Translations under genes and position numbers: made by a program
The notes under the pieces: model-generated
Databases searched by the model: none
Told to the model about the DNA's origin: nothing
The model's input: the letters and a program-made list of their open reading frames with translations, nothing else
Assembly (NCBI GenBank): GCA_002943765.1
Contig: PQWQ01000003.1
Location: forward strand, 248,001 to 312,000
Reading direction: 5' to 3'
DNA length: 64,000 nucleotides
Origin: Psoroptes ovis
Taxonomy: Eukaryota > Arthropoda > Arachnida > Sarcoptiformes > Psoroptidae
In this document: piece after piece, positions 36,780 through 47,700 of the stretch
Layout of the letters: each line of letters opens with the position of its first letter
Position numbering within the stretch: position 1 is the stretch's first letter

Positions 36780-38578
36780 CTACAACACTTGAACACCACC
36801 CATAATGTTCACGACACGATTATTGTATTTTTTTGATATTGCATTTTCAATCTATCAATCAGCAGATATGAGAAAATCATTCCATATTTCAATTTTTAAA
36901 AAAATCCTGGTTAACTTACCCGATGTTGTACTTGTTTAATATATTGTATTTGTTGTTGAATTTGTGGTCCAATCAATGATAGCTCTTGTAATAATTGTGA
37001 ACGTTTCGCCTCTAAATCAATGGATTTTTTCAGGGCTTTTTCCGATAATAGCTTTAAATGATTCAGTTTTTTATATAAATTTTCAATATATTTTGGACTA
37101 TTTTTCATATAATACAGCGCTTTCAATGCTGGTGATTCAAATTCTTGCCGCAATTCAATGACAATGGTCAGCATTTCATTTAAGCCATCGACACCGGTCA
37201 ATTGTACAATGCTTGGTGATGATTGAAATAGATATGATGCTAATGCATGTTCTGATTTCATTTCATGTATTCGTTCACGAAGGAAATATTCAATTTCAAT
37301 TAATTCATTTATGAATTTATTACGAAATTCTGCGTGCAACAACACGCTTAATGCATCATCACCACGTGCAATTTTTGCATCATCTGTTGTTGTTGTTTGT
37401 GTTGGCCGGGCTCCGGTTGAATCCGAATCAACATTCAAATCATTTTGATCCAGTTTAACAAAATCACCATTAGTCGTTGATGGTGTATCGGTCGATGATG
37501 CTTTATCATCATCACCGAAATCAATTTGATTATCATCATCTCCGAAATCGATTTGATTTTCATCATCACCAAAATCGATACCATTATCATCATCATTACT
37601 TTTATCATCCACTGGTTTACCAAGTCGCACTTGTTCAATTGAATCAGGCCGGTGTCCAGTTCGATATTCATACCATGTTGTATTACCTTTGGCCAATAAA
37701 TAATGAAGATTCGGTAAGCATTCAATTTCACTGTTCAAATTAAAGGGTTAACACCTTGACGACAAATTCAAGAAAATACTGATTACCTTTGTTGTGAAAC
37801 AAAATGTATGAATGATTTATAATAATTACAAACAGATATCAGTGATGGAATTTTTTCGGCTAAATTGGTCATTTTTTCTGGCAATATTTCTAGCTGTGAA
37901 TAAAGTTCATCACGTATATCATTTTCACCATTAATCGATAATTTTTTACAGCTAGCATAATATTCATTTAGGAAATTTTTCGATTGTTTACGACATGTTT
38001 CAATCGATCTCTCGATATCATTAATCTGCTGTTCATATTTTGATTGACATTTTTTCAATGATGGTATTTCATAATTAACATTACGAATCAATATTTGTGC
38101 ATCTTCGGCCAAATAAATATTATCTCTTTCGTAATCACGACAAATTTCTTGCCAATCACAAAAACGTTTCGATGTATATTGACCGAATATATTTTTGGAA
38201 TCTTTATCAGTATTTTTCAATATTTCAACGATACGTTGACAAATGTAATAATCAAATACTATTGGAGATTTAATTAATGAGAAAATCAGATCAGGATAAG
38301 GTGCTAATCACCAACTCACCATTACGTTGTAATAATTCAATAACTTCATCAATTTGGGGCATATCTTGTATTGCTAAACGTATTTTATTCCTAATGGAAT
38401 CGATTGATTTTTGATAATCTTTTTTACAATGTCGACGACTTATTAGCCAATCTTTGGTTTGGATGAATAAATGATCAAAAAGGGTCAAATTAATCGACAG
38501 AATTAAACAAATGATTGATCAAATTTTACCTAACAGCTTATTGGTTTGTATATCGATTGGAAGATCAGCATCGGCCAT
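36780..38578 (-). CDS. CDK5RAP3: CDK5 regulatory subunit-associated protein 3 (UFM1 ligase complex component)
   Basis: Exons on the minus strand: 38578-38530, 38451-38320, 38258-37787, 37730-36920 and 36851-36780, giving 511 residues, close to the 506 of the human protein. It is a coiled-coil adaptor of the UFL1-DDRGK1 UFM1 ligase at the ER membrane, linked to UFMylation and ER-phagy. Conserved blocks are easy to see: PIDIQTNKLL, DWLISRRHC, AIQDMPQIDEV, KNIFGQY, DWQEICRDYERDNIYLAE, RNVNYEIPSLKK, and the C-terminal ISKKYNNRVVNIMG. Residues about 260-300 form an acidic loop with three IDFG motifs (269, 278 and 287) where vertebrates carry IDWG motifs that bind UFM1 and ATG8 proteins. Four introns of 56-78 bp separate the exons, each confirmed by restored homology across the junction. 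Confidence 0.95.
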
Positions 38579-38771
38579 GGTTAATTGGAATTAAATTGAA
38601 TTCTAAAAAAAATGAAAACAAAATTTTAAGACGTGGAGAGAAATTTCCTGGAAATTTTTTCGTTCGTAAATTTCCCAGGAATGCCATGTGATCAAATTGT
38701 TTTGGTTTTTAGATTTTTGCTTTTTTAAATAATTTAAAATTAAATTAATTGCCACATTTGCTAAAGAAAAC
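38579..38771. promoter_or_regulatory. Shared divergent promoter region of CDK5RAP3 and IMP3
   Basis: Only 193 bp separate the two start codons, which point away from each other, so the promoters must lie here and in short 5' UTRs. The stretch contains TTCCTGGAA (38645-38653) and TTCCCAGGAA (38672-38681), both palindromes of the STAT-site type. No TATA box was assigned. Confidence 0.65.
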
Positions 38772-39365
38772 ATGGTACGAAAATTACGATATCACGAAAA
38801 AAAACTTTTACGTAAAGTTAATTTCATTCAATGGGAACCGAACAATTTGAATGAATTACGTATGATGCGTAAATATGGTGTTGATCGTAATGAATATACT
38901 AAATATAATAAATTGGCTGCTGAAATACGTAAATTTGCTGAAAAATTATCGACACTCGATACTGATGATGAATTCCGTAATGAATGTTCAGCCCAGTTGA
39001 TTGAAAAATTATATTCAATGGGTTTGATACACACCAAACGTTTGAAATGTGTTAAAGATATTTGTGTCAGTACATTTTGTCGCCGACGTTTGCCTGTTTA
39101 TATGATTAAATCAGGAATGTTTAATGGTCCATTAGAAGTTGCTGGTTTGTAAAATTATAAATCTATTCTAAATTTGAATAATTCCATATATACCTTTAAA
39201 TTAGTGAAATACGTAAAACATGGACACGTGAGAGTTGGACCAAACGTGATACAAGATCCTGCATTTTTGGTCACCCGAAATCATGAAGATTTCATTACAT
39301 GGACTGATAAATTTCGAGATAGTATCGATACTTATAATGAAAAACATGATGATTACAAGGATTGA
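38772..39365 (+). CDS. IMP3: U3 small nucleolar ribonucleoprotein IMP3
   Basis: Exons 38772-39144 and 39205-39365 with a 60 bp intron, giving 177 residues (human 184). IMP3 is a subunit of the small-subunit processome; it helps U3 snoRNA pair with pre-rRNA in the nucleolus for 18S maturation. It starts MVRKLRYHEKKLLRKVNF, continues with the S4-domain segment FCRRRLPVYMIKSG, and resumes after the intron with KYVKHGHVRVGPNVIQDPAF, all matching the family. The junction GCT G|TG is supported by homology on both sides. Without splicing the frame would end after 126 residues. It diverges from CDK5RAP3 and converges on DOHH. Confidence 0.95.
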
Positions 39366-39442
39366 TTCATGGACAATGTTTTGTTTATTTGTAAATATAA
39401 TTTTAAATCAACCTTAAATTACAATAAATGAAATGATTTTTT
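39366..39442. terminator. Overlapping 3' ends of IMP3 and DOHH
   Basis: Only 77 bp lie between the two stop codons. An AATAAA for the plus strand is at 39423-39428, next to the DOHH stop, and a TTTATT (AATAAA on the minus strand) is at 39384-39389, inside the IMP3 3' UTR. The transcripts therefore probably overlap tail to tail. Confidence 0.6.
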
Positions 39443-40426
39443 TTAATTATTCAAAAATTGAAATTGTTCACTGTTATTATAATCGGAGACATCCAATGCA
39501 ACGATAGCCGATTCACGTACAATACGAGCATCATCGTTCAAATAGTTTTGTAGGATTTTTTCCGTTTCTTCAGTTGCTATAGCTCCTAATGCTTCAGCAC
39601 ATTCATGTCTAACCATTTCGTTTTCAGATTTATCCGCTAATTTTTGCGCAAGCTTTTCTGTTGTTACTTGACGTTGCATTTGACCGAGCACGAATGCAAT
39701 TTCATGACGAAACAATGCAGAATCAGGACATTGAAGACCATCGGCTAATGCCATTGCTGATTCATCTGTGTTTATGTTACGTAATGAAAACATTGCTTGA
39801 TAACGCTTGAATAATGTTTCATTTGAATCAATTAATATTTGCCGTAAATTTTCTATTTGATCTTTTTGATCTGGTTGTAATCCTAATGGTGGTGCTGGAT
39901 CTACAGATGAATAGATTGAACGATCTGATGTTGATTCTTTTGTGGATTCATTATTTTTGACAAATTTTATTCTATTCACTGCTAATTGTACAGTTTCAGC
40001 AACATCTTTATTACTATCATTTAGATGGTTCTAAGGATTGAAGATTCGAATTAAAATTAGAATGATTAAATCAAAAACACCACGTACCTCAAGAATTTTC
40101 AAACATTCATCAGTACCGATAGCACCGAGAGCTTCACCAGCTTCATGACGTACCATTGGATGTTCATCAACATTCGACAATACTTTTTCCAGAATTTTAA
40201 TTGCATAATCATCTTGCATTTGTCCCAAACAATATGCACATTCATGTTTCAACAATGCAGAATCATCATCGAATAGTACTTTACCAATATTATCAATCGA
40301 TTGTTGGCCACCAATATTTTTCAACGTAAACAATGAACGAAATCTTATGGCCATTGGTTTTTGACGATCATGCAACCATTCGATTGTTTTTTCATATTCT
40401 TTTGGTGATAATTCTGATTTGACCAT
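39443..40426 (-). CDS. DOHH: Deoxyhypusine hydroxylase
   Basis: Exons 40426-40088 and 40030-39443 with a 57 bp intron, giving 308 residues (human about 302). DOHH completes hypusine synthesis on translation factor eIF5A by hydroxylating deoxyhypusine, using a di-iron centre held by four His-Glu pairs in HEAT-like repeats. All four pairs are present: LLKHECAY (His61-Glu62), MVRHEAGEALGA (His94-Glu95), LFRHEIAF (His222-Glu223) and MVRHECAEALGA (His255-Glu256). The linker carries SSVDPAPP, also typical. The splice GAG|AAC restores the family sequence (VAETVQLAV). A functional enzyme is expected. Confidence 0.96.
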
Positions 40427-40683
40427 GATTTAATCTTTGATTTAAATTTTGAAAATGATCACAAACAATCGGAAAAAAAACACGTGTAATGTTAATGCAA
40501 TGCCAACTCGCAAACATTAAACAAACATGAAATATGCATTGCAGTGAAGCTGCGCTTTGCATTCAAATTGAGGTGATTGAAAATTGAGTATTTCATTGAA
40601 AAAAGTGGAAAAAATGATTTATTCAATTTGTTTTTCATAGAAAAATAATTAAAAAATTTAAAAAAATAAAATTAAAACATTTC
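40427..40683. promoter_or_regulatory. QARS-DOHH intergenic gap, DOHH promoter region
   Basis: A 257 bp gap between the QARS stop and the DOHH start on the minus strand. It must contain the QARS 3' UTR and DOHH promoter. A palindromic E-box CACGTG lies at 40481-40486, about 55 bp upstream of the DOHH ATG. A GCATTGCAGTGAAGCTGCGC segment near 40534 is richer in GC than its surroundings. Confidence 0.45.
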
Positions 40684-43023
40684 TCATGTTTTTGTTGATG
40701 ATTCTTTCAGCGAAACTGTACGATTAAATACCAGACGACCAATCATTGAATCAGTATCAACACTAAAAAATCCAATACGTTCAAATTGAAATTGTTGATA
40801 TATTTGGGCATATTTAACCGATATATCAACCATCGCCGATTTGATTATTGTTTTTGAATTCAAATTACAATCAGAAATGTAACCATTTGGCACTTCGTTG
40901 ATGTCTTCAGGATTTTTATGATTAAATAAACGTTCATATAGTCGTACTTCAGCACGCAGTGGGTGTGATACCCAATGAATAAATGCACGTGGTTTTTCTT
41001 TCAATTGTTCAATCGGTTCATATTCTACTTCTAAATAATCAATTTGTTCAGGACTATTTACACAATAATGTATTTGTTTTAAACGTATAGCGCCATTAGC
41101 ATAACGTAAACCGACCGCTTGTTTCGGTGTTAAACGGCGAAAATTTTTATCATCGTCATTCGATCGAAAATCATCATGTTCAATGTAAATTTCACGATCA
41201 AACGGTATTTTGTGTTTAGCAGAATTTGGATCAGCTGGAAAATCTGGTACCTCTAAATATGATGGAGCTGATTTTGGTGGCAGATTAACAATGATCACTT
41301 TTAATGGCTGCAGTACAGCCATACATCTTGGAGCTGTCGTATTGAGTACATCACGTACCGATGCTTCCAACATGATTGGATCGACAGCAGTATTTGCACC
41401 GGTTAAACCCATTTGTGCACAAAACATTCTGATGGCAGCAGGTGGAAAACCACGACGACGTAATGCAGTTAATGTAAATAATCGAGGATCATCCCAATCA
41501 TCGACAATACCTTCATCGATTAATTTTGCAATTTTACGTTTAGATACAACAGTATAATAGACATTCAGGCGACCATATTCCCATTGAACCGGGCAATAAA
41601 CATCCAGTGAATTACAAAGCCAATAATATGATGATCTTCGATTCTGGAATTCTTTGGTACATAGCGAATGTGTTATATTTTCCATTGAATCAACTAAACA
41701 ATGTGTGAAATCATAAGTCGGGTAAATACACCATTTATTACCGGTACGATGATGTGCGGTCATTTTAATACGATAAGCGACTGGATCAATTTTACCTTCT
41801 ACCATCGTATATTTCATCCGCAATGTTGCTTCACCTTCTTGCATTTTACCTGATTTCATTGCTTCGAATAATTGTAAATTCTCTTCAACACTACGATTTC
41901 GCCATGGAGATGGTGGTGGGTTAAAACCTTTTAATTCTTCTGGTTTTTGATGACAGACATATGCTAAATCACGTTTGATCAATTTCACAGCCAGCTCATA
42001 TAATTGATCAAAATAATCAGATGAATATGTAATCATATAAGGCTTATATCCAAGCCATTCTACCATATCACGTATCGATAGTACAAAACGTTCTTCTTCT
42101 TTTTCTGGATTTGTATCATCATAACGTAAAATACAATCTCCACCATGTGCTTCAGCATAACCGAAATTAATGTTTATCGCCTTAGCATGTCCAATATGTA
42201 GAATACCATTTGGTTCGGGTGGAAAACGTGTCCGTACACGACCATTAACAGCTTTACTATGTTCAGCTAATAATCGCATTGTATTCGGTGTGATTATATA
42301 ACCATCGGTTTTATAATTTTCCCCGATACGATGAAAATTTGTTCGCCGTAATAATTCAATGATATCACGACATTCTTCTTCTTTTGCAGCTGCTGCAACG
42401 GATGTTTTCGTATTCTCTTCTTTGGGCTGCTTTTCTTTCTTAGGCTTCGCCATATCTTGCTCAGTTTTAGGTCCTAACAATTTTTCAATTTGTTTATCAA
42501 CTTCAATTTTGATAGCTTTACCATCGGCAAATTTCAATGCTTTACGAGCTTCAGTAATAATAATTCCAACATTGAAACGATAACGTTTCTGTGTCAGCTC
42601 ATTTTGATTTTTTTCAATTTCTTTTCGAACTGCTTCTGAAATCATTTCATCAGTAATTTCGATGCCAACACCTGCATTCGTTTCAAATTCTTTCATATCA
42701 ATCGATGTAGGATTAGACAGTAGATATTCGATTGCTGATGATAATTTTGATTCACTATCAATTTTTTGTTTGGCAATATATTCAACCAACAGCGGTAAAT
42801 GTTGACGTATTTGCAACTTTGATGTTGTAGCTACTTGATATAATAATTTACCAATATTACGATCCAAAACAGTGACATTTGGATCTAAATTTTGTTGTAA
42901 TGTTTCAATTAATTCAATCAATAATTTGGTTAATGATTCATTTTTGATTGTATCTTTGATTTTTGCATCGCTTAGGCCGATCCATGCAAGTTGTTCATGA
43001 ATTTTTTCAGTGGTTGATGACAT
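40684..43023 (-). CDS. QARS1: Cytosolic glutaminyl-tRNA synthetase
   Basis: A single uninterrupted frame of 779 residues (human 775). It attaches glutamine to tRNA-Gln with ATP in the cytosol; in animals it is part of the multi-synthetase complex. The N-terminal YqeY-like appended domain spans about 1-185, followed by a Lys/Glu/Ala linker (190-218). The class I catalytic core has PEPNGILHIGHAKAININ with HIGH at 276-279, RYDDTNPEKEEERF, and the KMSKS-equivalent VSKRK at about 493-497. The C-terminal part is the beta-barrel anticodon-binding domain, including FIHWVSHP. It is notable that the gene has no introns while its neighbours each have one to four. The start is taken from the family-like N-terminus and complete length. 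Confidence 0.97.
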   Translation of the reverse strand: MSSTTEKIHEQLAWIGLSDAKIKDTIKNESLTKLLIELIETLQQNLDPNVTVLDRNIGKLLYQVATTSKLQIRQHLPLLVEYIAKQKIDSESKLSSAIEYLLSNPTSIDMKEFETNAGVGIEITDEMISEAVRKEIEKNQNELTQKRYRFNVGIIITEARKALKFADGKAIKIEVDKQIEKLLGPKTEQDMAKPKKEKQPKEENTKTSVAAAAKEEECRDIIELLRRTNFHRIGENYKTDGYIITPNTMRLLAEHSKAVNGRVRTRFPPEPNGILHIGHAKAININFGYAEAHGGDCILRYDDTNPEKEEERFVLSIRDMVEWLGYKPYMITYSSDYFDQLYELAVKLIKRDLAYVCHQKPEELKGFNPPPSPWRNRSVEENLQLFEAMKSGKMQEGEATLRMKYTMVEGKIDPVAYRIKMTAHHRTGNKWCIYPTYDFTHCLVDSMENITHSLCTKEFQNRRSSYYWLCNSLDVYCPVQWEYGRLNVYYTVVSKRKIAKLIDEGIVDDWDDPRLFTLTALRRRGFPPAAIRMFCAQMGLTGANTAVDPIMLEASVRDVLNTTAPRCMAVLQPLKVIIVNLPPKSAPSYLEVPDFPADPNSAKHKIPFDREIYIEHDDFRSNDDDKNFRRLTPKQAVGLRYANGAIRLKQIHYCVNSPEQIDYLEVEYEPIEQLKEKPRAFIHWVSHPLRAEVRLYERLFNHKNPEDINEVPNGYISDCNLNSKTIIKSAMVDISVKYAQIYQQFQFERIGFFSVDTDSMIGRLVFNRTVSLKESSTKT

Positions 43024-44741
43024 CTTTTTGATTTCTTTTAAATAAATTTTACACGATTATGCATCAAATAAATCCGAAAGCATAAATACAAACACTTCCA
43101 CGAGGACAATTTTCATGCTTGAAAAACAGATGATCAGCTGTTTCAACAGAAAGAAAAAAATTTCTGCGAAACTTTTTTTCATTTAAAAAATTTAAATTTC
43201 CGAAACTTTTCCAAATAAAAATTTGAAGCCAAAAATTTACGCCTCTCAAGTTTTATGAACTTTTATCATCATTTTTTGTTGATTGATTACATCTTGATTT
43301 ACTTCTTGAATTAAATCATTGTATGATTGTTTATATAGCAACATCGCAAGATTTTCATGTATAAATCAAGCCAATCAAATACAAACAAAGACAATGATGA
43401 TACCTATTATCATTTGATTTCGTTGATTTCATGATACATAAAGGATTTTAATGATAATGATGATGATAATACATTTTTTTTAAATAATTAAATTGGATTT
43501 AAAATAAACAAAATAACAGTAATTTAATGATACTTGATAATTTAAAGTATTTGAACAGGTTATTGTCATATTTTTACATTGATTATTGCATCTGATCATG
43601 GATTGATAGCGTTTATTGTTTCTTCTTTGTATCTCAATCGAATCAATCAAAGATTATAGATTAGTCGAAATTGAAATTGGAATTTGATTTCAATTTTTAT
43701 TTGGAAAATTTTAAAGCCATGACAAACAAACAAATTAAATTGTAATTTTTGAAAAATTGTTTATTTGTCATGATTTAATTTGATCAAATAGATCAAATGT
43801 GAAGATGTTGCTACATAGAGAAACACGGGAGACTGAGATAAATTGCGTTTGATTTTTCTTTTCTTAATATCTTGTGATCATATCAAACAAAACTAAATTA
43901 AAACTAATCCAATTTGGAGGATCAGAGATTGTTTTCAAAAATTTTCAAGTCAAAGTCGTCCTATGCGTACGGTACCCCATCGGTTTTATCGCCGCAACCA
44001 CTACCACGATCGGTAGTAGCGGCAACATGCTGAGTTGCGGCAAAAAAACAACAACAACACTGACAAAATGACACTGAAAAACGCACACCAAATATCCTCC
44101 GTATATTTAAATGATCATGAAACAAACAAAGTAATAAGTAATCATATGCCAATATTGACAATTTAAAATACGATTTAAACTGTTCAATTTCAATTTTTCT
44201 TTGAAAAATGCGTATATTTCTCCAGAAGTAAAATTGTTGATTGAATGCTGATGGTTGAAAGATGAATGAATGTTCAAATGTTTGAATGTTTAAATGTTTG
44301 ATAATGAATCATTTTCAATTTTGAAAAATTTAGAAAAATCATCAACAAAAGTGAATGAATAAGTGTGAATGATCATTGTAATTCATCTAAACTTTATTCA
44401 TAAGGGTTAATTCATTTGTCGTTGCTTCTTTTGTTTTATAAAGATTTTCACATCGCAATTTGATCGTCTTCAGTCCATCAAAGTATTTAAGAACAAGTCA
44501 AAAGTATTTTTTTGTTGAATTTTTATTTTCATTTTTTAAAAATAATTTAAGCCAGTTTAATTTTCAAGTTCTAAAATTTAATGTAAACTCGGTTATCTCA
44601 TATAAACTAATCAATTAATCTAACTTGTTGTGATTTGTTTTTGAATTTATTAATTTGTTTTTGAATTCAAGTGTGAATGCTTCGATTGTGGATCATAGTT
44701 TTACGATAATTTTACTATTTCTTTTAAAATAAACATTCAAA
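43024..44741. other. Divergent intergenic region between QARS and the mannose-6-phosphate receptor gene
   Basis: About 1.7 kb between two divergent start codons, so both promoters are expected here. It is AT-rich except for a GC-rich patch at about 43955-44045 that has inverted-repeat structure. Small frames across the patch on both strands do not resemble known proteins. No MITE copy is present. Confidence 0.55.
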
Positions 44742-47700
44742 ATGATCTCGAAACTTAAGATTCGTCGTTTCTCATCATTGTTATCAATGCTCATATTATT
44801 ATTGTCATTATCAAATATATCAACATTAGATAATGTAAAATCATCGAAACAATCACCTGTGAATGAATTGGATATTTGTGGTGGAAATGGTTTTATTGAT
44901 TCACATTCATTGAATATGTAAGTAGAATTTTCTATTTTCTTTAATTTCTGGTTGATTTATATTTTATTTTCCATTAAACAGTGGCTCAACACCATGGAAT
45001 ATAGCCAATGCTAGTGATTATATTGACATATCATTATGTTCAACATTTAATCAATCAGCTAATTATCGAAGTTATTTCATACCGGATGAATGTAAAGATA
45101 GTCATATTTGTCATAATAAATTTGTTGGTTTCAATAGCAAAATTCGAATTATCGGCTATAAATTGACCCATGTTGTACCTGAATTGAATACAACACGTGC
45201 TGTTTATGTTGGTCCAAAATGTAATGATCAGAGAAATTATACGATTTATTTACGTTTTACTTGTGGTAATCATTTGGTATGTGTTTATGGCCAGAAAATT
45301 CTATCCAATTCAATAATCTGAACTAATGTTTTTCATTTATAAAGGGTCATCCATCATTTCCGATTGCATCAATGAAAGCCGATTGTTTGACCATTTTGGA
45401 TTGGGAAACATCGGCAGCATGTAATCAACAACGTCCAACAAATTCATTTGGAGTGAATGAAATGAGATGTTATGTATTGGATAATAAGCAACAAATACGT
45501 GATTTGACTCCATTAATAAGACCAAATGGATATTATCGTGTAATGGCTGATTCGAAAGAATTCTATATCAATGTTTGTACAAATATCGGTGGTATCAATA
45601 ATCGTTGTTCCACCATAGATGGTACATCAGCTTGTTTATTGACAACTGGTTCGAAAGTTGGATTCATTCAATCTGTTGGCACCTATAAATGGCCAGAAAT
45701 CAAATTCATTGAATCAAGCGGACAAAATGAACGTGAATTTATTGAATTGACATATAATCAAGCAGCAACGACTAGTTGTAATCCTAGAACAAAAATACGT
45801 TTCATTTGTCCTAAATATTTGCCCAAAAGTGCATCATATCATAATTATCCAATATTGATTTCGGATTTAGATTGTGAATATATTATTGAATGGATCACCG
45901 ATTATGCTTGTCCAGTCGATACAATCGGACAGTCAATCGATATGAATACATGTCAGATTGAGAAGATAAATCTTAAATCATTGCCCCGAACTTCATTCAT
46001 ATATTCGAATTTACTAATCGATGGCCGTAATAAATCAATTTATATGAATATTTGTGGTTCTGTTGATCAACGATGTCCATCAACATCATCAGTTTGCTTA
46101 ATCGATGATCAAAAAAGTCAATCTATTGGTTCTATAAGTGAAACAAAATTTTTCAAAGCTGATAATCATCTAAGTATTGTATTTAAATCGAAAAATGCTG
46201 GCTGTAAAAATCGACATGGTAATTCAATGAATTCACGAACAATTATTGATCTTGAATGTGATGAATCTTTGTCGCTGCAATCGACAAAAAATCAACCAGA
46301 TTTTATTGGCTTTGAAAATGAAACATGTGTTTATAAATTTCATTGGAAAACATCAACAGTATGTCCGCTGTTTGAAAAAGAAAATTTAAATTGTTCATTA
46401 ATAACGAATGATTCACAAAATAATATAATTCAAATCGATTTATCATCTCTGCGTTTGTCTGATTCATATTACATCTCCGAAAAATCAGCAATGAAATTCT
46501 TATTCAATGTATGTGACCGAATACCATCGACATTGACATCAACGGCGAATAAAAATGTACCGAACATATGTCAACAATCAGCTGCATGTTTGATTGATTT
46601 GAATCAAAATTTATCATTTAGTATTGGTCACTTTACACGACCCATTGTCTACAATGAACAATTTAGAACGTTTGAACTGCTATACACAAATGGTTTCGAT
46701 CTGATTCGTAATAAGACAGTGAATACAAGATTAATATTCATATGTTTCAAATATCAAAGCGAACCGAGTGTAATCAATTTCGATAATATCAATTCTGAAT
46801 ATGTAATTGAATTTCGTACACCAGCAGCATGTCCAATGAATGCCATAGTTGGTAATGAATGTAAAGTATATGATCCAATGACTGAAAATACATTTGATTT
46901 ATCACCATTGAAATCATTAAGTTATTATGTTATTCGAACCGATCAATATGAATATGAGCTGAATGTTTGTAATCCAATAATTGGTGGTACTTGCTCGCAA
47001 CAATCTGATGTAGCAATATGTCAAAAAGAGCTGAATGGTGATAAACGCAAATATAGTCTTGGTACATATCATAGTAATTTAGTTTATTGGAATTCAATCC
47101 TCAACATGACATTTACAAATGGTGATCGTTATAATGATGAAAAACGTACACCACGTAAATCACATATATCGTTTATTTGTGATGAAACAGCTGGTAAAGG
47201 TCATCCAGAATTTGTTGGTGAATCAAATCGTTCATATGCATTCGTATGGTATACATCATTGGCTTGTATGGGTGATCTACCAAAAACAAGTCATTGTACA
47301 TTTGAAAATGCTACACATTTTATCGATTTTACACCATTATCATTGGATGCTGGCAATCATTTTGTATTGAACAATGATGATTCATCAATAATTAATATAA
47401 ATTTTTGTAAATCATTGAATCATGGCCGAAATCTATTGACAAAACTGTGTAAACCGAATTCAGCTGCTTGCATGTTGCATATAAAAGATAAAAAAACATT
47501 AAATCTTGGTGAACCATCTGAACCACCATTCCTGGGCTATGATGGTAATGTTCACATAATGTTAAACAATGGTGATCCATGTCCATATGATCCTAAAGTT
47601 AATTTGACAAGCAGTTTCAAGATGATTTGTGAACGTGATTCAGGACAATTTGCTCAAATCATTCAAATCGATTCAGATGATCGTCATAAATGTACCTATG

